From positions 434,001 through 498,000 of the forward strand of contig NZ_QGDO01000003.1 in NCBI RefSeq assembly GCF_003149185.1: a stretch of 64,000 nucleotides of DNA, read 5' to 3'. This document shows, piece after piece, positions 47,181 to 54,687 of this stretch. Within the stretch, counting starts at the first letter, position 1, and the number at the start of each line of letters is the position of its first letter. The notes under the pieces were generated by a model. It was not told the DNA's origin, searched no databases, and saw only the letters and a program-made list of their open reading frames with translations. Source of the DNA: Sediminitomix flava (GTDB lineage Bacteria > Bacteroidota > Bacteroidia > Cytophagales > Flammeovirgaceae). A program made the translations under genes and the position numbers.

Positions 47181-47810
47181 ATGAAAAAGCTAGATCTTAA
47201 GAATTGGAATAGAAGGGAGCATTTCGAGTTTTTCTCAAAGTTTGATGAGCCATTTTGGGGACTTGTAGCTGATGTAGATTGTACTAAAGCTTATGAATTA
47301 TCGAAGAAAGAAGGGTATTCTTTTTTTGCATACTATCTATATCAAGCTTTAAGAGCGGCAAATCAAGTTGAAGAATTTAAGTATAGAATTCAAGAGGGAG
47401 AGGTCTTTGTCTGTGATCAAATAAATGCATCTCCTACGATTGGAAGAGCAGATCATACATTTGGTTTTTCATTTATTAAATTTCAAGAGTCTTTTGTAGA
47501 GTTTGAAAAAAACTTGAAAGAAGAGGTTGAAAATGTTCAAAATTCGGAGGGTTTAAGATTGAGCGAAGAAACAGGAAGAATTGATGTAATCCATTTTTCA
47601 TCTATACCATGGAGTTCGTTTACAAGTTTATCACATGCTAGAAATTTTCAATATGCAGATTGTGTCCCTAAAATAACTTTTGGGAAAACTTTAAATAAGC
47701 ATGGTAAAATGATTCTTCCATTATCAATTCATGTACATCATGGTTTAGCTGATGGTTATCATGTTGGGAAGTTTCTTGAAATTTTTCAAAAATGTTTAGA
47801 TGAAGCATAG
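47181..47810 (+). CDS. CatA-like acetyltransferase
   Basis: This 209-residue protein belongs to the chloramphenicol acetyltransferase fold family. It has FFAYYLYQALRAANQVEEFKYRI, SFTSLSHARN and the catalytic HHxxxDG motif (HHGLADGYHV, His187 and Asp191). CAT enzymes move acetyl from acetyl-CoA onto chloramphenicol, but many chromosomal relatives act on other substrates or are uncharacterised. Its sequence is not close to any resistance variant I can recall, and no mobile element is near. An AG-rich GGGAG at 47173-47177 precedes the ATG by 3 bases, too close for a normal Shine-Dalgarno. Confidence 0.85.
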   Translation: MKKLDLKNWNRREHFEFFSKFDEPFWGLVADVDCTKAYELSKKEGYSFFAYYLYQALRAANQVEEFKYRIQEGEVFVCDQINASPTIGRADHTFGFSFIKFQESFVEFEKNLKEEVENVQNSEGLRLSEETGRIDVIHFSSIPWSSFTSLSHARNFQYADCVPKITFGKTLNKHGKMILPLSIHVHHGLADGYHVGKFLEIFQKCLDEA

Positions 47811-47832
47811 TTTGTCAGTAGAAATAATTAAT

Positions 47833-47863
47833 AGGCAAGGAAATTAATTTCTTGCCTTTTTTT
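47833..47863 (+). terminator. Intrinsic terminator of the CAT-like gene
   Basis: aggcaag (47833-47839) pairs with cttgcct (47851-47857), followed by T residues. Confidence 0.75.
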
Positions 47864-47968
47864 ATGCTCAATCCTTAAATCACATATTTAAGATGGTGGG
47901 TACAAATTGCATTTTTCATGCTCTTTATTCTAATATCTAGCTTTTTGTACATTATAAAATTCCAACCT

Positions 47969-50209
47969 ATGAAGAAGTCTATTTATACCATCCTTATACT
48001 TTTTGTATTATCAGCATGCTCTAAAGATAATTTCCAAGATGAAGATATTTTAGAATACGTCGATCCATTTATCGGAACTGGTTTTCATGGACATACTTTT
48101 CCAGGAGTGGTACTCCCAAATGGGATGGTACAACTTAGTCCAGATACTAGAGTGAATGGGTGGGATGCTAGTAGTGGATATCATTATTCCGATAGTACAA
48201 TTCTTGGTTTTAGTCATACGCATCTTAGTGGTACAGGAATTGGTGATATGGGGGATGTTTTAGTACTTCCCTTTGTAGGAGAGAAATCAAATGCTTTGAA
48301 AGCTACTTTTTTAAAGGAAAATGAGAGTGCAGAAGTAGGAGCTTATAAAGTGAAGTTTGATAATGGAATTTCGGCAGAACTAAGTGCTTCATTAAGAGCT
48401 GGATTTCATAAATACATATTTCCTGAAGGTGAAACTCCAAAAGTGCAATTCGATTTAGGGCACACACTTCAACTCACTTGGGATCATCAGCCAATTAGTT
48501 CTCAAATTGAAGTGATAGATGCATATACAATCAGAGGTACAAAAGTTACCTGTGGTTGGTCATTTGATGATCCTGTACATTTTTATGCGAAGTTCTCAGA
48601 GCCAATTATTGAACAGGTTTTTACAGAAAATGGGGTAGAGGTTAAATCGGGAAAATCTGTAGAAGGAAAACTATTGAAGTTGTTTCTTACTTTTAATCCG
48701 TCAATTAAAGATTTAAAAATTAAAGTGGGGATTTCTTCTGTAAGTCAGGAAGGGGCTGAGAAAAATCTTAATCAAGAAATTGATCATTGGGATATTGAGA
48801 CTGTAAAATCAAATGCTATAAGTGAATGGAAGAAGCGTTTAGATAAAATTTTGATTGAAACAGCTGATGAAACAATTAAAAAGAATTTCTACACAGGGAT
48901 GTATCATAGTCTCATTGCACCAATTACATTCCAAGATGTAGATGGAAGTTATAGAGGTATGGATAAAAAAATCCATATAAATACAGTTGGGATAAATTAC
49001 TCAGTGTTCTCAATGTGGGATACATTTAGGGCTTTACATCCACTGTTAACGATTATCGAACCAGGTCAGACGGGAGAATATGTGAAGAATCTACTCCAAA
49101 AATATGATGAAGGTGGAATGTTACCAAAATGGCCTCTTTCTGCAAATTATACATCTACTATGGTCGGTTATCCTGCGGTTTCTATAATTGCAGATGCATT
49201 TAGTAAAGGATTAGTTGATGAAAAGTACCTAGACAAAGCTTTGGAGGCATCCATTTTTAGTTCTGAATATCATCCTGAAATAGTAAATAAGTTGAGTGAG
49301 AAAAGAGCTAAAACCTTGATGGGATTACCAAATAAGTATGTGAATTTGGGTAGCGGATTGATTCCTGCAGATTCAACTTCAGAATCAGTGTCATATGGTT
49401 TAGAAATGGCTTATTATGATTGGTGTATTTCATTATTGGCTCAAAGGGCTAAAAATGATAGTATAACTGAAAAATATCAAGAACGCTCAAAATACTATGC
49501 TCATTATTTTGACCCAAATACAGGATTTATGAGAGGTCGGAATGCTGATGAGACTTGGAAAGAACCTTTTAGTCCAAAATATTCTAACCATGAAAATGGA
49601 GACTTTACCGAAGGGAATGCATACCAATGGTCTTGGTTTGTTCCTCATGATGTAAATGGTTTGATAAGTTTATTTGGGTCCGAAAAGCTGTTTTCTGAAA
49701 AATTAGATGAGCTTTTTTCTGAAAGTTCAGAAATAGAAGGTGAGCACGCTTCCGCGGATATAACAGGGTTAATTGGGCAATATGCACATGGCAATGAGCC
49801 GAGTCATCATACCGCATACTTATATAATTATGTTGGGGAAAGTTGGAAAACACAATCTTTGATAGATCAAATCTTGTATGGATTATACAGTCCTACCCCT
49901 GAGGGTATTTGTGGAAATGAAGATGTGGGGCAAATGTCTGCTTGGTACATTTTGAATGCTTTGGGTTTTTATCAAGTCGCACCTGGTGAGTCAATTTATA
50001 CAATTGGTAGACCAATAATTGATAAAGCAAGTATTCAACTTGAGAATGGTATATTTGAAGTAGAAGTAAAGAATAATTCAAAAGAAAATAAATATGTAAA
50101 GGAGGTTTATTTAAATGGTAAAAAGTTAGAGACACTATTTTTTGATCATGATGAAATAAAAGCGGGAGGTCAGCTTTTATTTGAAATGACAAATAAGCCA
50201 ATTAGATAG
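47969..50209 (+). CDS. GH92 alpha-mannosidase lipoprotein
   Basis: This 746-residue protein starts at the ATG at 47969, because that start gives a clean lipoprotein signal with lipobox LSAC (Cys17). An upstream in-frame ATG at 47918 adds only a second hydrophobic stretch. GH92 marks are YVDPFIGTGFHGHTFPG, PNGMVQLSPDTRVNGWD, FSHTHLSGTG, SMWDTFRALHPLL, GNAYQWSWFVPHD, GNEPSHHTAYLYNYVG and the acidic pair in GNEDVGQMSAWY. These calcium-dependent enzymes remove mannose from alpha-mannans or N-glycans. It stands alone without SusC/D, so its glycan source is uncertain. Confidence 0.95.
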   Translation: MKKSIYTILILFVLSACSKDNFQDEDILEYVDPFIGTGFHGHTFPGVVLPNGMVQLSPDTRVNGWDASSGYHYSDSTILGFSHTHLSGTGIGDMGDVLVLPFVGEKSNALKATFLKENESAEVGAYKVKFDNGISAELSASLRAGFHKYIFPEGETPKVQFDLGHTLQLTWDHQPISSQIEVIDAYTIRGTKVTCGWSFDDPVHFYAKFSEPIIEQVFTENGVEVKSGKSVEGKLLKLFLTFNPSIKDLKIKVGISSVSQEGAEKNLNQEIDHWDIETVKSNAISEWKKRLDKILIETADETIKKNFYTGMYHSLIAPITFQDVDGSYRGMDKKIHINTVGINYSVFSMWDTFRALHPLLTIIEPGQTGEYVKNLLQKYDEGGMLPKWPLSANYTSTMVGYPAVSIIADAFSKGLVDEKYLDKALEASIFSSEYHPEIVNKLSEKRAKTLMGLPNKYVNLGSGLIPADSTSESVSYGLEMAYYDWCISLLAQRAKNDSITEKYQERSKYYAHYFDPNTGFMRGRNADETWKEPFSPKYSNHENGDFTEGNAYQWSWFVPHDVNGLISLFGSEKLFSEKLDELFSESSEIEGEHASADITGLIGQYAHGNEPSHHTAYLYNYVGESWKTQSLIDQILYGLYSPTPEGICGNEDVGQMSAWYILNALGFYQVAPGESIYTIGRPIIDKASIQLENGIFEVEVKNNSKENKYVKEVYLNGKKLETLFFDHDEIKAGGQLLFEMTNKPIR

Positions 50210-50214
50210 TTTAC

Positions 50215-50250
50215 AAAACCTATTCTCAATGTATTTTGAGAGTAGGTTTT
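50215..50250 (+). terminator. Intrinsic terminator of the GH92 gene
   Basis: A 15-bp stem with one G-U pair (50215-50229 with 50236-50250) ends in T residues, 5 bases after the stop codon. Confidence 0.8.
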
Positions 50251-50314
50251 TCTTTTTGGAGGTGATTGTTTATGCTTGTATTATACAATATAGAAACTCA
50301 CATATTTTTTATAC

Positions 50315-51268
50315 ATGAATATCGTTTTTTTAGATCGTGAAACACTTGGAGATACTGACGTAGAAACAATGCTAGCTCACATTGGAGCAGTGAAAATTTA
50401 TCAATCAACAAAAAAGAATGAAGTAATTGATAGATGTAAAGAATCAGACATTATTCTAACAAATAAAGTAAGGATTGATAAGGAAGTAATTGATCATTGC
50501 CCTAAGCTGAAATTGATTTGTGTAACAGCAACAGGGATGAATAATGTGGACTTAGAGTATGCTCGTTATAAAGGGATTGGAGTAAAGAATGTAAGTGGTT
50601 ATTCATCAAATAGTGTAGCGCAAATAACATTGAGTCTAGCGCTTAATTTCCTTGCTCCAATTGGTTATTATAATGATTATGTAAAGTCTGGTGCTTACGC
50701 ACAAAACAATTCATTTACACATTTAGGAATGCCAATCGAGGAGCTTTCAAATAAAAAGATTGGAGTTATTGGATTAGGTGCTATCGGAAAAAGAGTAGCA
50801 GAGTTATTCTCAGCTTTTGGAGCCAAAGTATATTATTATTCGAGTTCGGGTATAGATCGATCAGATGTTTATGAACGATTGGAGCTGGATGAATTATTAG
50901 ACTATTCTGATATAATTACAATCCATGCACCTTTGAATTCTAAGACAGAAAATTTGATTGCTAAAGATGAATTACTAAAAATGAAGTCATCTGCAATTCT
51001 AATAAATACAGGGAGAGGAGGAATCGTGAATGAAGAGGATCTAGTAGAGGCCTTGAAAAATAATGTAATTAGGGCTGCTGCAATTGATGTCTATGCTCAT
51101 GAACCAATCAAATCAAATCATAAATTTTTAGAGCTTCAAAGTGATCGAAAATTGATTTTAACTCCTCATATAGCATGGGCTAGTGAAATATCTAGAAAAA
51201 ATCTTATGAACGGAGTAGTTGAAAATATACAGGATTTCTTAAAGAAAAATAAAAAGGCAAACAGATGA
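50315..51268 (+). CDS. D-2-hydroxyacid dehydrogenase (hydroxypyruvate/glycerate type)
   Basis: The 317-residue protein has the NAD-binding loop GVIGLGAIGKRVAELFSAFG, the catalytic arginine region INTGRGGIVNEEDLVEAL, DVYAHEP, and the catalytic His in LTPHIAWAS. PHIAWAS and the total length resemble glycerate dehydrogenase / hydroxypyruvate reductase rather than phosphoglycerate dehydrogenase, because there is no ACT domain. It would interconvert a 2-ketoacid and its D-hydroxyacid with NAD(P)H. Substrate is not certain. The coding end overlaps the 5' arm of its terminator. Confidence 0.88.
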   Translation: MNIVFLDRETLGDTDVETMLAHIGAVKIYQSTKKNEVIDRCKESDIILTNKVRIDKEVIDHCPKLKLICVTATGMNNVDLEYARYKGIGVKNVSGYSSNSVAQITLSLALNFLAPIGYYNDYVKSGAYAQNNSFTHLGMPIEELSNKKIGVIGLGAIGKRVAELFSAFGAKVYYYSSSGIDRSDVYERLELDELLDYSDIITIHAPLNSKTENLIAKDELLKMKSSAILINTGRGGIVNEEDLVEALKNNVIRAAAIDVYAHEPIKSNHKFLELQSDRKLILTPHIAWASEISRKNLMNGVVENIQDFLKKNKKANR

Positions 51269-51281
51269 TGTTTGCCTTTTT
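51251..51281 (+). terminator. Terminator overlapping the dehydrogenase coding end
   Basis: A perfect 12-bp stem (51251-51262 with 51270-51281) contains the last codons of the dehydrogenase in its left arm, with the stop codon in the loop. Confidence 0.8.
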
Positions 51282-51301
51282 AGGTACTAAGAAATGAGGT
51301 T

Positions 51302-52108
51302 TTAATCCCATTGAGCGTAGAAGTGTTTTATAGGTCCATGCCCTTCTCCAATTTTGTAATCTTTACCTTCCAAAATTGCATTATGGATATAATTCTTAGC
51401 CTTTCTGACAGCTTGTTCCAATGTATCTCCTAAGGCAAGAAAACTAGCAATAGCACTCGATAGAGAGCAGCCTGTGCCATGCGTATTTACTGAAGGGATT
51501 TTTTCCGATTCAAACCAAATTGCTGGAGTGTTTGGTAAGAGCAAAAGATCACTTGAAGAATCTTCAAGATGTCCGCCTTTCAGTAATACTGCTTTAGCAC
51601 CATCTTTGAGGAGTTGTTGTGCTGCTACCTCCATGTCTTTTTTATCTTTTATCTTTAGTCCTGTGAGAACTTCAGCCTCTGGAATGTTTGGTGTAATTAA
51701 TGTGACTACTGGAAGTAATAAATTACGAATTGCATCAACACCATTTTGCTTGAGCAGTAGATCTCCGCTTGTCGCTACCATAACAGGATCTAATACAATA
51801 GGAATATTAGAAGTACTCAATCTTTTGTGAATGCTAAAAACTATCTCATCAGAGTGTAACATTCCAATTTTTATTGCATTTAGGTCAAAGTCTGTAATTA
51901 CAGAATCTAGCTGAGCTTCAACTATTGAAGGAGGTAATGCTTCAACTGCTTGTACTCCAGTTGTATTTTGAGCGGTTATTGCCGTGATGACAGTTGTACC
52001 AAAGCAGCCTAATGATGAAAAAGTTTTTAGGTCAGCTTGAATGCCTGCTCCACCACCACTATCTGAACCTGCTATAGATAGTACAATTTTATATCTTTTA
52101 GTTTTCAT
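51302..52108 (-). CDS. thiD: Hydroxymethylpyrimidine/phosphomethylpyrimidine kinase
   Basis: ThiD phosphorylates 4-amino-5-hydroxymethyl-2-methylpyrimidine twice for thiamine synthesis. The 268-residue ribokinase-fold protein has SIAGSDSGGGAGIQADLKTF, GTTVITAITAQNTTGV, VLDPVMVATSGDLLL, TPNIPEAEVLTG and the anion-hole GTGCSLSSAIASFLA with catalytic Cys in the HGTGC motif. No other thi gene is nearby, so it is a lone salvage or pathway gene here. No TPP riboswitch was recognised upstream. It converges with the dehydrogenase gene. Confidence 0.97.
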   Translation of the reverse strand: MKTKRYKIVLSIAGSDSGGGAGIQADLKTFSSLGCFGTTVITAITAQNTTGVQAVEALPPSIVEAQLDSVITDFDLNAIKIGMLHSDEIVFSIHKRLSTSNIPIVLDPVMVATSGDLLLKQNGVDAIRNLLLPVVTLITPNIPEAEVLTGLKIKDKKDMEVAAQQLLKDGAKAVLLKGGHLEDSSSDLLLLPNTPAIWFESEKIPSVNTHGTGCSLSSAIASFLALGDTLEQAVRKAKNYIHNAILEGKDYKIGEGHGPIKHFYAQWD

Positions 52109-52203
52109 ATAAATGAAGGCTGGTTATCAGTTTAGTATAATTATATTATATGAATTTGAATATTTTGTTCTATTGAATTTTTATAATTTCAATAGATATT
52201 GTT

Positions 52204-52211
52204 TAATTTTG
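52204..52211 (+). promoter_or_regulatory. Possible -7 element of ftsQ
   Basis: TAATTTTG matches TAnnTTTG and lies 46 bases before ftsQ. A local promoter is expected because the preceding gene, thiD, runs the other way. Confidence 0.45.
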
Positions 52212-52257
52212 TGTGTAAAATAGTGTATAATACTTCCTCGAATTAAACGAAAAGCAC

Positions 52258-53013
52258 ATGAGCTTACAACTTTTAAAGCTAAAATGGGGGATATTGGTAG
52301 CTGTTTTTCTTCTGATTCTATCAGCTTTTTATGTGTTTAATAAGGGCTATCAAGTATCTGATGAAAAATATACAATTCAAATTTCCGATAGGCATGTTTC
52401 TAAGTTTGTGAATGATAGCGAGATTAAAGATATTATTACACAATTTAATGCTGAAAACTTAGACATAGAGGATAATGAGTATCTTCTGCGTTTAGAACAA
52501 AAGTTGAGAAAATTGGATTTTATCCAGTCTGTTCAAGTTGCGAGAGACCCAAATGGGAGGCTTTTAGTGAATATTGAACAGGATGGACCATTGGCAAGAG
52601 TTTTAACTCCTGAAGGAAAAGGGGCTTATGTAACTCAAGATGGAAAAGTAATTCAATTGTCTCAAAAGTTTACATCAAGAGTCGTGATGTTGACAGGTAA
52701 AGGGGCTAATAAATTATTGAAACCAAATTTTTATAATACATTAGAAGGATATAAAATACTGAGATTTTTAAGGTATATTTTTCACGATGAATTCTTCAAA
52801 TCCAACATCTCACAATTGTCATTTGGAGCCGATAATCAAATTTTGATCTATACTCAAATTGGTAATCAAACCTTTGAATTTGGAACAGTTGAGGACTTTG
52901 AAAGTAAATTAGACAAAATGAAGATTTATTATAATGATATTGTGAAAAGTGAAGGGTGGAATACTTACAAACTTGTAAAGTTGCAATATTCAAATCAAAT
53001 TGTATGTAAGTAA
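52258..53013 (+). CDS. ftsQ: Cell division protein FtsQ
   Basis: This 251-residue bitopic protein has an N-terminal membrane helix at about 10-30 and a periplasmic part with a POTRA-like start (IIT..FNAENLDIEDNEYLLRLEQKLRKLDFIQSVQV). A beta domain follows (VNIEQDGPLARVLTPEGKGAYVTQDGKVIQLS). FtsQ connects early and late division proteins and binds FtsB/FtsL. Sequence alone is weak, but the position immediately before ftsA and ftsZ makes the call firm. It restarts the dcw genes after the 15.7-kb interruption. murC, which normally precedes it, is not here. Confidence 0.9.
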   Translation: MSLQLLKLKWGILVAVFLLILSAFYVFNKGYQVSDEKYTIQISDRHVSKFVNDSEIKDIITQFNAENLDIEDNEYLLRLEQKLRKLDFIQSVQVARDPNGRLLVNIEQDGPLARVLTPEGKGAYVTQDGKVIQLSQKFTSRVVMLTGKGANKLLKPNFYNTLEGYKILRFLRYIFHDEFFKSNISQLSFGADNQILIYTQIGNQTFEFGTVEDFESKLDKMKIYYNDIVKSEGWNTYKLVKLQYSNQIVCK

Positions 53014-53133
53014 TATGGTTTGGTATTGAATAAAGAATTTTATCTTTTTCAAGGTTTTTTGAACTTGACTTAACTATCTCGCAAAGGATTGATCTAGACC
53101 AAATATTCTCTAATTATCCAAAATTATCTAACG

Positions 53134-54486
53134 ATGCAAGATGACAAAATAGTTGTTGGGCTTGATATCGGTACAACTAAGATATGTGCTATTGTTAGCC
53201 GAGTAGATACTTATGGCAACCTAGAAATTCTAGGTTCAGGCGTTTCATCTTCGGAAGGGGTGAAGGAGGGTAGCATTAATAACCTAACAAAAACCGTATC
53301 GGCAATTCGACAAGCTGTAAAGAAAGCTGAAGAATCTTCAAACATTTCCATTAATGTGGTAAATGTTGGTATTTCTGGTAAACACATTCGTTGTTTTGAA
53401 CAACGAGGTAGTTACACACGTCCTCATCATGATGCTATAATTTCAGTTGAAGATGTAGAGCGTTTGTTTGACGATCAGCTAAAAACTGTGACCTCTCCAG
53501 GTACAGATATCCTGCATGTCTTACCTCAGTATTTCTCTGTAGATTATGAAAATAATGTAAAAGATCCAGTTGGAATGGCAGGTGTAAAGCTTGAAGCAGA
53601 TTTCCAATTAGTGACAGCTGAGATAAATGAGATAAAGAAGATCAGAAATTGTTTAGAACAAGCTGGTTTAGAAATCGAAGGTTTATACTTAGATCCTTTG
53701 GTTACAGGGCTTGCTACTTTGAACAAGGAAGAGAAAGAGGCTGGTGTTGCAGTTATAGATATTGGAGGAGGTACAACTGATATTGTAGTTTACTACGATG
53801 GTATTGTGAGACATACTGCAGTAATTCCTTTTGGAGGAAATATCATTACTTCAGATATCCGTCATGGATGTTCTGTGATGCCTTCACATGCTGAAACTCT
53901 TAAAGTGAAGTTTGGTAAGGCTTTAGCAGAAACTGCATCTGATTATGAATATATCTCTATTCCAGGTTTTAGAAATATGGAAACAAAAGAGATATCTCTT
54001 AAAAACCTTTCATATATCATAGAGGCAAGAGTTGAAGAAATCTTTGACTTGATTCTTATGGAACTTGAAAATTCAGGTTTCAAAGATAAGCTTTCTTGTG
54101 GTGTTGTGTTTACGGGAGGTAGTGCTCTTCTTAAAGATATTTGTAAGTTGTTCTCTTACAGAACTGGCTTGGATGCTCGTATTGGTTACCCTAATGAATA
54201 TGTAGGGAAAACTCAAGACGAGATCATCAAAAATCCTAAATATGCTACTTGTTTAGGGCTTGTTCTTGCAGGGTTCAGGTCTTTGGATGATAGAGATGAA
54301 GATCGTTTAGAACCTCAAGCAGTTGAGGAGAAACAACATCATCAAGAAATTCCATATGTACCTATGGAGGAAAAATCTTCTATTCATATTGAAAAAGAAG
54401 AACGTAAGGGTACTATTTTTGATAAAATCCTAGATAAAACAAAGCAATTTCTTAAGGATGACTTTGATGATAAAAGTAATTATTAA
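53134..54486 (+). CDS. ftsA: Cell division protein FtsA
   Basis: FtsA is an actin-like protein that tethers FtsZ to the membrane. The 450-residue protein has the ATP-site segments VGLDIGTTKICAIV, VIDIGGGTTDIVVY and VFTGGSALLKDICKLF. It has a SHS2/1C domain region with ISGKHIRCFEQRG and ends in an amphipathic helix (TIFDKILDKTKQFLKDDF) expected to insert in the membrane. An extra linker of about 50 residues before this helix is rich in Glu, Gln and His. Upstream sequence (53055-53062) has the TTTTTTGA tract. ftsZ follows after 201 bases. Confidence 0.96.
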   Translation: MQDDKIVVGLDIGTTKICAIVSRVDTYGNLEILGSGVSSSEGVKEGSINNLTKTVSAIRQAVKKAEESSNISINVVNVGISGKHIRCFEQRGSYTRPHHDAIISVEDVERLFDDQLKTVTSPGTDILHVLPQYFSVDYENNVKDPVGMAGVKLEADFQLVTAEINEIKKIRNCLEQAGLEIEGLYLDPLVTGLATLNKEEKEAGVAVIDIGGGTTDIVVYYDGIVRHTAVIPFGGNIITSDIRHGCSVMPSHAETLKVKFGKALAETASDYEYISIPGFRNMETKEISLKNLSYIIEARVEEIFDLILMELENSGFKDKLSCGVVFTGGSALLKDICKLFSYRTGLDARIGYPNEYVGKTQDEIIKNPKYATCLGLVLAGFRSLDDRDEDRLEPQAVEEKQHHQEIPYVPMEEKSSIHIEKEERKGTIFDKILDKTKQFLKDDFDDKSNY

Positions 54487-54551
54487 TCTGACATCAAATC
54501 AGAAGCTTTAAGATTAACAACTTAATACTTCTTATTAGTGACGAATACTCT

Positions 54552-54559
54552 TATCTTTG
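54552..54559 (+). promoter_or_regulatory. -7 element of ftsZ
   Basis: TATCTTTG is an exact strong form of the -7 element between ftsA and ftsZ, giving a leader of about 125 bases. It implies that ftsZ has its own promoter besides read-through from ftsA. Confidence 0.55.
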
Positions 54560-54620
54560 AAATCCAAAAAAATATTTGCAATTTTAAATGTGAAATAGCT
54601 AAAGGGTACACTATTTTTTA

Positions 54621-54647
54621 TGTGATAGAGGTATTAGGTGTATCACA
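54621..54647 (+). other. Inverted repeat tgtgata/tatcaca in the ftsZ leader
   Basis: Seven-base arms (54621-54627 and 54641-54647) are separated by 13 bases. It could be an RNA hairpin or a widely spaced operator; the spacing does not match a Crp site. Confidence 0.4.
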
Positions 54648-54660
54648 AAATACTAAAGCT

Positions 54661-54678
54661 AATTAAGGAGGCTTAATT
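54661..54678 (+). promoter_or_regulatory. ftsZ Shine-Dalgarno core in a hairpin loop
   Basis: aattaag (54661-54667) and cttaatt (54672-54678) form a perfect 7-bp stem whose loop is GAGG. The full AAGGAGG (54665-54671) is thus half in stem and half in loop. It is 16 bases from the ftsZ ATG, too far for direct use, while a second AAGGA lies at 54681-54685, very close to the ATG. Strong Shine-Dalgarno sequences are rare in this window. Confidence 0.6.
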
Positions 54679-54687
54679 ATAAGGACT

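Noticed and set aside
47181-47810. Calling the CatA-like protein a chloramphenicol-resistance gene
   Set aside because: The fold motif alone does not show that chloramphenicol is the substrate.
36518-52108. A mobile island between the two dcw halves
   Set aside because: No integrase, transposase, terminal repeats, tRNA junction or change in composition is visible; the genes are ordinary chromosomal types.
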